Source of the DNA: Pyrinomonadaceae bacterium
GTDB taxonomy: Bacteria; Acidobacteriota; Blastocatellia; Pyrinomonadales; Pyrinomonadaceae
Assembly (NCBI GenBank): GCA_013813825.1
Contig: JACCRA010000257.1
Span: 1-5,392, forward strand
Direction: 5' to 3'
DNA length: 5,392 nucleotides
The translations under genes were made by a program, and so were the position numbers. Positions 1-5,278 of this stretch are shown one piece after another. A model generated the notes under the pieces. The model did not search any database. It was not told the origin of the DNA and saw only the letters and a program-made list of their open reading frames with translations. Positions within the stretch are counted from its first letter, which is position 1; every line of letters begins with the position of its first letter.

Positions 1-140
1 AACACGACCTCTAGCTTCAAGCCTTTCACCTGCGCGAATTGCGCCAGTTCGTCCATCAAACGCCGTCGCGCCGCCGGTTTGTCCCGATGCCACCCGACGC
101 GTTGCGCCATCACGTTATTACCGTCAATGAGATAGGACAT
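1..140 (-). CDS. YacP-like NYN-domain ribonuclease, partial (N-terminal 46 codons)
   Basis: The minus-strand reading from the ATG at 140-138 stays open to the window edge and gives 46 residues starting MSYLIDGNNVMAQ. A hydrophobic strand followed by D-G-N-N (Asp6) is the first acidic motif of the NYN/PIN-like nuclease fold, as in the YacP/DUF901 family. The helix with an Arg-rich stretch (residues 19-28) and the following strand KLEVV also fit that family, where the next residues are usually F-D-G. The best-known relative, Bacillus subtilis Rae1, is a ribosome-associated mRNA endonuclease; whether this protein has the same role cannot be judged from the fragment. The gene lies 60 bp downstream of nth on the same strand and is probably co-transcribed with it. 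No strong Shine-Dalgarno precedes the ATG. The metal-binding residues of the C-terminal part lie outside the window. Family assignment is fairly secure; exact function is not. Confidence 0.75.
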   Translation of the reverse strand, partial: MSYLIDGNNVMAQRVGWHRDKPAARRRLMDELAQFAQVKGLKLEVV

Positions 141-200
141 GAATTCGCTTGGCAAATTGAAATCTCAATTTGAGATCGAAGCTCTCTTCATCGGGCGAAG
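141..200. promoter_or_regulatory. nth-NYN intergenic spacer with a 15-bp palindrome
   Basis: The 60-bp gap between the nth stop and the NYN start holds ATCTCAATTTGAGAT at 162-176, with 7-bp arms around a single central T. It could be a dimer-binding operator, or a weak hairpin of 6 bp with a 3-nt loop. It lacks the GC content and U-run of an intrinsic terminator, so read-through from nth into the NYN gene is expected. The palindrome is visible; any role is a guess. Confidence 0.25.
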
Positions 201-914
201 CTAAATTTGTAAACTCCCGTAATCACAATACTCCACAATCGGGCAGCGCGCGCACACCGGATCGCGGGGGCGACAGATGGCGCGGCCGTGGCGAATCAGA
301 TTGACGTGGAACGAGTAGAATTTACCCGACGGCACGAGGTTATTCATGATCTCATGGGCGCGGGCGTCGGCACATTTCAGCGGGATGAGGCCGACGCGGC
401 GCAGGATGCGGAAGATGTGCGTGTCGAGCGGAAAAACGTCCTTGCGGCAGGCGAAGAGCAGCGTGCAGGCCACGGTCTTGGGACCAATGCCACGAAATTG
501 CGAGAGGTAGCGCGCGGCCTCGCCGGGCGGCATGGCGTGGAGAAACGAGAGGTCGAGCGCGCCGTGTTTTTCCTTGATTTGGCGTAACAGGCTTTTGATG
601 ACAGCCGCTTTTTGTCGGGCCAGCCCGCCTGATTGAATCGTCTCGGCGATGGTCGATTCGCGTGCGCGCAGCGCGTCACCCCACGACGGAAAGCGACGCT
701 TGAGCGCGGCGAAAGTGCGGTGGCTGTTGGTATCGCTCGTCGCCTGCGAGAGAACGATCTGGATCAGCATCTCGAGCGGATCGGAAGGGCGTTCATTCTC
801 CGGCACGCCGTAAACGCGCTCCAGATTCTGAATAATGTAACGCAGCGGCTTCTCTTCCGCCCTCTCCGCGCCGGCGTGGCATGCCGCACTCTGAACTGAC
901 GAAGAGGCACTCAT
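201..914 (-). CDS. nth: Endonuclease III (DNA glycosylase/AP lyase) with 4Fe-4S cluster
   Basis: Base-excision repair enzyme that removes oxidised pyrimidines and cleaves the abasic site. From the ATG at 914-912 it is 237 residues, close to the usual 210-230. Residues 55-64 (VLSQATSDTN) match the family's LSQ-T-D motif in the first conserved helix. The helix-hairpin-helix is FRGIGPKTVA (about residues 140-149), with the catalytic lysine at K146. The catalytic aspartate is D164 in PLDTHIFRI. The C-terminal iron-sulphur loop has cysteines at 214, 221, 224 and 230, which is exactly C-X6-C-X2-C-X5-C. All catalytic residues are present, so a bifunctional glycosylase/lyase is expected. In-frame ATGs at 1028 and 1082 would add 38 or 56 residues. 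These are disfavoured because the extension resembles no Nth N-terminus, the family homology begins after 914, and the extension overlaps an apparent pseudogene on the other strand. The Shine-Dalgarno before 914 is weak (GAAAG). It is the first gene of the minus-strand pair. Confidence 0.93.
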   Translation of the reverse strand: MSASSSVQSAACHAGAERAEEKPLRYIIQNLERVYGVPENERPSDPLEMLIQIVLSQATSDTNSHRTFAALKRRFPSWGDALRARESTIAETIQSGGLARQKAAVIKSLLRQIKEKHGALDLSFLHAMPPGEAARYLSQFRGIGPKTVACTLLFACRKDVFPLDTHIFRILRRVGLIPLKCADARAHEIMNNLVPSGKFYSFHVNLIRHGRAICRPRDPVCARCPIVEYCDYGSLQI

Positions 915-915
915 A

Positions 916-1075
916 AAATCTTTCAAAAGGCTGTTTGAAGAATCAGTCTCAGCTCCGCGGCAGAGGCGTAATTCAATAGCTGTTGGTAACGCCCACGATA
1001 AGAACTTCCAAGCGATTCGCTCATCCATTTTCACACTGCGGACGAACACGGCGATAAGACGAACAGCGCAATGAT
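916..1075 (+). pseudogene. Probable decayed C-terminal half of a four-helix-bundle (S23/IVS-type) protein
   Basis: Collinear plus-strand pieces in shifting frames read like the last two helices of the four-helix-bundle family often found as 23S rRNA intervening-sequence proteins. SFKRLF (919-936) is followed by a 2-nt shift and RISLSSAAEA (939-968), then a stop at 969-971. After it come Q-stop-LLV (974-988, second frame), AHDKNF (991-1008, third frame), then ELPSDSLIHFHTA (1002-1040) back in the original frame. The family pattern I recall is (E)FIRFLRISLGSAAE-x-EYQLLLARDL-x-FLPSDS. The 33 nt between AAEA and ELPSDS equals the 11 codons that spacer should have. No N-terminal half is visible; the remnant stops next to the nth start. 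The identification rests on remembered family patterns, so it is only moderately sure. The tract also explains the odd ORFs on the minus strand here. Confidence 0.4.
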
Positions 1076-1214
1076 AAACCATCCAGCTCGTCGCCGTGAT
1101 CGAACCCTTCGCCTCATTTTATGTCGCCCTTCCAATTCTCATGTCAATCAGCCGCAGCCCATCACTGCCGGCAGGGCCGGGTGTTCAGTCAAAATAATTG
1201 AACGAACTCTCAAA

Positions 1215-1232
1215 CTGACCGCGCACGGTCAG
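1215..1232. repeat. Short perfect inverted repeat (7-bp arms, 4-nt loop)
   Basis: CTGACCG-cgca-CGGTCAG is perfectly self-complementary. It lies mid-way in the divergent intergenic region, has no U-run on either side, and could be an operator or chance. No binding protein can be named. Confidence 0.3.
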
Positions 1233-1486
1233 CCGCACTCATCATCGGCGCGCACCGCTCTGCAAACAACTCATGCCTTGATAACGAGTTAGCAGCATAG
1301 CGCGGCGTGGCCTAAAGGTTGCTAAGCGAAGCGCGTGTGCTGACAAAGCAGACATCAGAATCCAGCAAACTAGAGACATACGATCAAGGCAAGCAACTCA
1401 ACCGTTCAAGTTCAAGGACAACCTCAATCACGCGACAATGGCGAAGAGTTTTGACGGACGAGTGAAGTTTGCGGCAGCTCCAAGGC

Positions 1487-1494
1487 AGAGGAAG
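1487..1494 (+). promoter_or_regulatory. Shine-Dalgarno of the protease gene, decides the start
   Basis: AGAGGAAG lies about 10-12 nt before the ATG at 1505, a little far but the best purine-rich match nearby. It falls inside the extension that would begin at 1469, which has no such site. It therefore supports the start at 1505, directly before a typical signal peptide. Confidence 0.5.
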
Positions 1495-1504
1495 TGAGAT
1501 AGAA

Positions 1505-4075
1505 ATGATTAAGCGTTCCCGTTTCATCACATGGATCACGTTCTTTTCCCTTGCCGTCACTCTCTGTGACGGCATCCTGATCAGTGGCCACGCGAAGGCT
1601 CAAGCCGGCTCGCCACCACAGCGCCCACCCGGCGCACGGCAGGCCGCCGAGGGCAGCCGTGCGCGCTATCCGCAACTCGCGCGCTACGCCACGGAATTAA
1701 CGGCAGCAGCGGCGGCAGCCCGTGACCGTCTCTCGTTTAGCGAGCACGACCCGGCTCAGCTACGTCGCCTCGCGCATATTCTTTCCCGCGACGCGCAAAA
1801 TAATCCAGCGCTGCTCGATGCGACCGGGGGGACAGACGCGCAAGCTCTGACACTGGCGCTCGTCCAACAGATCGCCGTCGGCAAAGCGCCCGCGAAATTG
1901 CGGGCCAAACGCATTTTCAGCCTCGATCTGACTTCCCTGCTGGCGGGCGCGAAGGACGGCGACGAGGTCGCGGCTCGGCTGCAAATGGTCATTACGGAAA
2001 CCGCCGGCGCTCACGGCCAAGTCGTGCTGTTCATCCCGGAACTGCCGGCGCTCGTCGGCGCAAACGCGGCGCACGGTCAGCAAGTCGCCAGCCTGCTCAC
2101 AGACGCTCTCACGCGCGGCGACCTACAAATAATTGCCGCCACGACGCCCGCCGCCTTCGAGCACAACATCGCGACGGACGAGGCACTCACGACGCTCTTT
2201 GCGGAAGTGCGGCTTGAGGAAACGGCGAGCGAGAGCGACGAGGAAACCGCTGGCGACGAACAGTCGTTCACTGGCGAGCGGGTTTCAACTGAACTATTAG
2301 AACTGGCGCAACAGTCCGGCGACAGCCGCATGAACGTCATCCTCCAAGCTGGCGACGTTAACGACGCGCGCCTCAAATCGTTCCTGAAAGCGCATGGCGC
2401 GCGCGTGACCAACCGGATGAGCCAACTGGGAATGCTGCGGGTCGAATTAACCGCGCGCGCGGTCGAAGAACTGGCGACAAATCGACAAGTGCAGTTCGCC
2501 TCTCTCGACAAAGAGGTGCAGGCGCTCGGTCACGTCACGTCCACCACCGGCGCGGATGCCGTGCGCGGGAGCAGTTCTGATTGGAAGAAGTACACGCTTG
2601 ATGGCACCGGCGTCGGCATCGCCGTTCTTGATTCAAGCATCTTCACCTCCCACTCATCTTTCCTCGGGAAAGACGGTAACAAGCGCATCGTGGCCGATGT
2701 GGACTTCACGGGCACGGGAATGGACACGGACGACCCTTACGGCCACGGCACGCACGTCGCCTCGGCCGCCGCCGGTAGCGGGATCGTGTCGAATGGCGCG
2801 TACACCGGCATCGCGTCGAACGCCAAGCTCATCAATTTGCGCGTGCTGGATTCAAGGGGCGTCGGCTCGGTGACGAAATTGTTGCAGGCGCTCGAGTGGG
2901 TCATCGCCAACCGCACGACTTACAACATTCGTGTCGTCAACATGAGCCTCGGCATCCCCGCCGTTGACTCTTACAAGAACGATCCGCTCTGCCGCGCGGT
3001 GCGCCGCTTGGCTGACGCTGGCGTCGTCGTCGTTGCGGCCGCCGGCAACAGCGGCAAGAACACTGAAGGCCAAAAGGTTTACGGGCAGATTCACTCGCCC
3101 GGAAACGAGCCCAGCGCCATCACCGTGGGCGCAAGCAATACCTACAGCACTGACGTGCGCTCGGATGACAGAGTCGCTTCGTTCAGTTCGCGCGGGCCGA
3201 CACGCTCCTTCTGGAAGGACGCGCAGGACGTCAAGCATTACGATAACCTCGTTAAGCCCGACCTCGTCGCTCCCGGCAATAAGCTAGTTTTCGCTCAAGC
3301 GAAAAACAACTATCTCGTTACCACGCGCCCGGAGTTGGACGCCAATGTAAGTAATAATGACGACCGTGAGATGATGTACATGAGCGGCACGTCAGTGGCG
3401 GCCCCGGTCGTGGCGGGCGCGGCGGCGTTGCTGCTGCAAGCCAACCCGAAGCTAACGCCGAACATGGTTAAGATGATCCTGATGTACACGGCGCAGCCAC
3501 TCGCCGGCGATAATATGTTCGAGCAGGGCGCCGGACAACTCAATATCGAAGGCGCAATCAGGCTGGCGAAACTCGTTCGCACCGACTTGACGAACTCGAC
3601 AGCGCTTGGTGCGGCACTGTTGAAGGCCGCCGCGCCGCTCGCACAGACGACTATCGCCGGACATACCTTTACGTGGGCGCAAGGTATTCTCTTGAACCAT
3701 CGCTACGCTGCCGGCGTCAATCTCATCACTAAATATCAGAAGATTTACGGGACAGGCGTGTTGCTGGGCGACGGCGTGTTGCTCGGCGATGGCGTGTTGC
3801 TCGGCGATGGCGTGTTGCTGGGTGACAATATTCTAACCAGTACTGGCGCCACGGTCGGCACTGGAACAGCCTTTCTGAGCAGCGGTGTGCTGATGGGCGA
3901 CGGCGTGTTGCTCGGCGATGGAGTCTTACTCGGTGATGGTGTGCTAATAGGCGACGGCGTGCTAATAGGCGACGGCGTGCTGAAAGGCGATTCGATTGTC
4001 CGCGCGCTATCAGCGTTGGTGGACGGCGACCCGACCGGTGCGCTTGAGATCACGCCGGACAATGGAGACAACTGA
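1505..4075 (+). CDS. Secreted S8 subtilisin-like serine protease with degenerate ClpB-like AAA+ domain and GVLLGD repeat tail
   Basis: An 856-residue exported protease; numbering starts at the ATG at 1505. Residues 1-34 form a Sec signal peptide: KRSR n-region, hydrophobic stretch about 7-28, cleavage likely after AQA (32-34). An upstream in-frame ATG at 1469 would place 12 polar residues before it and is rejected. Residues about 60-240 resemble the first AAA+ module of ClpB/ClpA without its active residues (separate entry). An acidic linker follows (about 237-254), then an I9-type propeptide (about 274-340). The S8 domain spans about 366-680. Its Asp is D376 (AVLDSS), His is H414 (YGHGTHVAS), oxyanion Asn is N515 (AAAGNSG) and Ser is S630 (MSGTSVAAP), so the protease should be active. 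Residues 751-829 hold ten GVLLGD-type hexapeptides, followed by a short acidic tail. Substrate is unknown. The protein most likely acts outside the cytoplasm, attached to or released from the cell. A GNAT gene follows 74 bp downstream. Confidence 0.93.
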   Translation: MIKRSRFITWITFFSLAVTLCDGILISGHAKAQAGSPPQRPPGARQAAEGSRARYPQLARYATELTAAAAAARDRLSFSEHDPAQLRRLAHILSRDAQNNPALLDATGGTDAQALTLALVQQIAVGKAPAKLRAKRIFSLDLTSLLAGAKDGDEVAARLQMVITETAGAHGQVVLFIPELPALVGANAAHGQQVASLLTDALTRGDLQIIAATTPAAFEHNIATDEALTTLFAEVRLEETASESDEETAGDEQSFTGERVSTELLELAQQSGDSRMNVILQAGDVNDARLKSFLKAHGARVTNRMSQLGMLRVELTARAVEELATNRQVQFASLDKEVQALGHVTSTTGADAVRGSSSDWKKYTLDGTGVGIAVLDSSIFTSHSSFLGKDGNKRIVADVDFTGTGMDTDDPYGHGTHVASAAAGSGIVSNGAYTGIASNAKLINLRVLDSRGVGSVTKLLQALEWVIANRTTYNIRVVNMSLGIPAVDSYKNDPLCRAVRRLADAGVVVVAAAGNSGKNTEGQKVYGQIHSPGNEPSAITVGASNTYSTDVRSDDRVASFSSRGPTRSFWKDAQDVKHYDNLVKPDLVAPGNKLVFAQAKNNYLVTTRPELDANVSNNDDREMMYMSGTSVAAPVVAGAAALLLQANPKLTPNMVKMILMYTAQPLAGDNMFEQGAGQLNIEGAIRLAKLVRTDLTNSTALGAALLKAAAPLAQTTIAGHTFTWAQGILLNHRYAAGVNLITKYQKIYGTGVLLGDGVLLGDGVLLGDGVLLGDNILTSTGATVGTGTAFLSSGVLMGDGVLLGDGVLLGDGVLIGDGVLIGDGVLKGDSIVRALSALVDGDPTGALEITPDNGDN
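1685..2221 (+). other. Degenerate ClpB/ClpA D1 AAA+-like domain inside the protease
   Basis: Residues about 61-239 of the protease align nearly gap-free with the D1 ATPase of ClpB as I remember it. NNPALL (99-104) matches NNPVLI before Walker A. KRIFSLDLTSLLAGAK (135-150) matches KR-x-x-SLD-x-G-x-L-x-AGAK. VVLFIPEL (173-180) matches VILFIDEL, LVGANAAHG (183-191) matches LVGAGAAEG, and RGDLQIIAATT (204-214) matches RGELRCIGATT. DEALTTLFAEV (225-235) matches DAALERRFQPV. Function-bearing positions are changed: the P-loop GEPGVGKT is now DATGGTDA (105-112), Walker B Asp is Pro178 (Glu179 kept), the pore-loop Tyr after AGAK is Asp151, and the RR finger is Thr-Leu (230-231). ATP binding and hydrolysis are therefore not expected, which fits an exported protein without ATP supply. 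The fold may now serve as a scaffold, a propeptide-like chaperone or a binding module; that part is inference. Confidence 0.7.
3755..3826 (+). repeat. 18-bp tandem array, block 1 (4 units, GVLLGD)
   Basis: Four in-frame 18-nt units begin at 3755, 3773, 3791 and 3809, each encoding GVLLGD. The second and third are identical in DNA (GGCGTGTTGCTCGGCGAT) and the others differ by 2-3 silent changes, consistent with recent slippage. Each hexad read as L-G-D-G-V-L fits the left-handed beta-helix pattern [LIV]-[GAED]-x-x-[STAV]-x. The last unit passes into NILTSTG rather than another GVL. Confidence 0.9.
3884..3991 (+). repeat. 18-bp tandem array, block 2 (6 units, GVLxGD)
   Basis: Six in-frame units encode GVLMGD, GVLLGD, GVLLGD, GVLIGD, GVLIGD and GVLKGD. 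The unit at 3902 is identical in DNA to the two central units of block 1, 57 bp further upstream, and the units at 3938 and 3956 differ by one base. The array therefore mixes older diverged copies with recently copied ones. The 19-residue separator between blocks contains VGTGTA, which also fits the hexapeptide pattern, so both blocks may belong to one continuous coil. Confidence 0.9.
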
Positions 4076-4149
4076 ACAACTTCGTAAGCGTCTCCCGGCA
4101 CGTTTCCTGATCGCTGTGTAATGATCGTTTAATTCAGACTGGAACAATC
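4076..4149 (+). other. Protease-GNAT intergenic spacer
   Basis: 74 bp with no hairpin plus U-run, so no intrinsic terminator is evident and the GNAT gene may be read from the protease transcript. A weak Shine-Dalgarno-like GGAAC (4141-4145) lies just before the GNAT ATG. No promoter could be recognised. Confidence 0.4.
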
Positions 4150-5082
4150 ATGCTCTCTATAAATCGACAGACCACAACACCATCGCTCCTCCAAGCCACG
4201 GCCGCCCGTCGGCCCGCCAAAGCCGCCGCGCCGCTCGCTGCGCGGCGGCTCACCAACCGGGACACGGCCGAAGTGCTGACGTTCCTTGCCAAGCGCCCGC
4301 TGCAGACAGTCATCATGGCCGGCCTCATCCGCAGTTATGGTCTCGACAGTCCGCTCAACCGCGGTATGTTCTACGCCTGCCGCGATGAGCGCGGCACACT
4401 CGAAGGCGTCGCTCTCATCGGCCACGCCACGCTTTTGGCAACAACAACTGACCGCGCCCTCCGCGCTTTCGCGCGCCTCGCGCAAACCGGCGACTGCCGC
4501 ACGCATATGATCATGGGCGAGGAAGAGTGCATCCGCTCGTTCTGGTGGCACTACTCGACATCTGACGAGCGGCAGCAGATGCGCCTCGCCTGCCGCGAGC
4601 TGTTATTCGAGTTGACGCACGTCAGCACGGCGCAACGATTAGTTTCCGGCCTGCGCCCCGCCGTGCCCGACGATCTGGAATTGATTCTGCCCGTGCAAGC
4701 CGAATTGGCCTTTCTCGAAAGTGGCGTCAACCCGCGCGAAATTGATCCGGTCGGTTTCCGCCAACGCACGCTACGCCGCGTCGAAAAGGGACAGACGTGG
4801 GTGCTCTTCAAGGATGGACAGTTAATCTTCAAAGCCGAAGTGCAATCAGAGACGCCGCAGGTGATCTATTTGGAAGGCATCTATGTCCGCCCCGAAGCGC
4901 GTGGGCAAGGCTACGGCCGCCGCTGCCTCTCACAACTCTGCAACACGCTCCTCAAACGCGCCGATTCGATCTGTCTCCTCGTCAACGAGGAACACACGCG
5001 GGCGCACAATTTTTACCAACAACTCGGCTTCCGCCTGCGAAGCCGCTACGACACGATCTTCCTACGCCAGCGTCATTGCTAA
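4150..5082 (+). CDS. GNAT-family N-acetyltransferase with N-terminal DUF4081-like domain
   Basis: A 310-residue cytoplasmic protein without signal peptide. It should transfer an acetyl group from acetyl-CoA to an unidentified amine. Residues about 1-33 are a low-complexity Ala/Arg-rich leader. Residues about 34-160 look like the DUF4081 region, a degenerate N-terminal GNAT fold seen in two-domain acetyltransferases; LIGHATLLATTTDRALRAFA (89-108) is its most typical stretch. Residues about 166-308 form the catalytic GNAT domain. LEGIYVRPEARGQGYGRRCL (241-260) is motif A, with the acetyl-CoA pyrophosphate loop R-G-Q-G-Y-G at 251-256. LLVNEEHTRAHNFYQQLGF (276-294) is motif B, with the Tyr of the general-acid position at 289. 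Both are intact, so activity is expected. The ATG at 4150 is the first in frame and has only a weak Shine-Dalgarno. The substrate is unknown, and the protease upstream gives no clear hint. Family call is secure; the DUF4081 label is from memory. Confidence 0.88.
   Translation: MLSINRQTTTPSLLQATAARRPAKAAAPLAARRLTNRDTAEVLTFLAKRPLQTVIMAGLIRSYGLDSPLNRGMFYACRDERGTLEGVALIGHATLLATTTDRALRAFARLAQTGDCRTHMIMGEEECIRSFWWHYSTSDERQQMRLACRELLFELTHVSTAQRLVSGLRPAVPDDLELILPVQAELAFLESGVNPREIDPVGFRQRTLRRVEKGQTWVLFKDGQLIFKAEVQSETPQVIYLEGIYVRPEARGQGYGRRCLSQLCNTLLKRADSICLLVNEEHTRAHNFYQQLGFRLRSRYDTIFLRQRHC
4221..4250. repeat. Perfect 11-bp inverted repeat inside the GNAT 5' coding region
   Basis: AGCCGCCGCGC (4221-4231) and GCGCGGCGGCT (4240-4250) are exact reverse complements around an 8-nt loop, all G/C except the outer pair. 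It begins 71 nt after the start codon, in the Ala/Arg-rich leader. Alternating Ala and Arg codons readily make such symmetry, so it may be a composition effect, but the mRNA hairpin would be very stable. Confidence 0.6.
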
Positions 5083-5104
5083 TGAGTCGGTAGCCCACGC
5101 GGGG

Positions 5105-5278
5105 GCGGCAGAGCGAAAGCTCACGGCGTCAGCCGTGGGACGGGTGACAGAAAAGAACCAAGCTCCGGTTGGGGCGAAAGATATACTGGCCTCCCAGTTC
5201 TTTCGCCCCGGCCGGGGCTTGTCCTCATCGTTTGACTCCTACACCCACGGCTGACGCCGTGAGCTTCCGCTCTGCCGC
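5105..5278. repeat. Long nested inverted repeat, REP-pair/BIME- or MITE-like
   Basis: The arms at 5105-5139 and 5244-5278 are reverse complements at 34 of 35 positions (5116 A against 5267 C; a G-U wobble if transcribed from the minus strand). Each arm ends inward in its own palindrome: CACGGC-gtca-GCCGTG at 5122-5137 and CACGGC-tgac-GCCGTG at 5246-5261. Two REP-like hairpins in opposite orientation around a structured core is the layout of a BIME. It starts 22 bp after the GNAT stop. There is no transposase and no clear target-site duplication. No U-run follows, so it is not a standard terminator, though it could block transcription or protect the mRNA 3' end. Confidence 0.85.
5159..5221 (+). 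repeat. Inner hairpin of the nested inverted repeat
   Basis: Between the outer arms, 5159-5180 pairs with 5200-5221 for 22 bp in a plus-strand RNA (19 Watson-Crick, 3 G-U), including the perfect GGGGCGAAAG/CTTTCGCCCC. It is capped by ACTGG-cctc-CCAGT (5185-5198). The wobbles pair only in the plus-strand transcript, whereas the single outer-arm mismatch pairs only in the minus-strand one. The strand of any RNA is therefore unclear. Confidence 0.7.

Larger units (their letters stand above)
1076..1504. other. Divergent intergenic region between nth and the protease; no gene seen
   Basis: About 430 bp without a credible coding region; the short open frames have no recognisable composition or start signal. 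It must contain the protease promoter and probably the nth promoter. I found no pair of -35/-10 boxes with proper spacing: TTGACG at 1451-1456 has no -10 partner, and TACGAT at 1379-1384 has no -35 at 16-18 bp. A 10-bp palindrome CTGCCGGCAG lies at 1165-1174 and a stem-loop at 1215-1232. A direct repeat GTTCAAGTTCAA lies near 1403-1415. Confidence 0.5.

Noticed and set aside
923..1024. A 33-codon minus-strand ORF (MSESLGSSYRGRYQQLL...) ending 8 nt before nth, possibly a leader peptide
   Set aside because: No Shine-Dalgarno, unremarkable codon use, and its protein-like look is explained as the reverse complement of the four-helix-bundle remnant.
915..1082. N-terminal extension of nth from ATGs at 1028 or 1082
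   Set aside because: The extra 38-56 residues do not resemble any Nth N-terminus, the protein is already full length from 914, and the tract coincides with the proposed plus-strand pseudogene.
1469..1504. Upstream start of the protease
   Set aside because: It adds 12 polar residues before the signal peptide, has no ribosome binding site, and the better purine-rich site lies inside it.
3755..3991. CRISPR array
   Set aside because: Units are 18 bp, contiguous without spacers, in frame and encode a protein repeat.
3745..4101. Minus-strand ORF with Pro/Ser repeats opposite the GVLLGD array
   Set aside because: It is the antisense shadow of the 18-nt repeat, whose length is a multiple of three and keeps any frame open. 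The plus-strand hexads belong to an intact protease.
5105..5278. Intrinsic terminator for the GNAT gene
   Set aside because: The stem is far longer than a normal terminator, is interrupted by a structured core, and is not followed by a U-run. A role in termination remains possible but not as the classical type.
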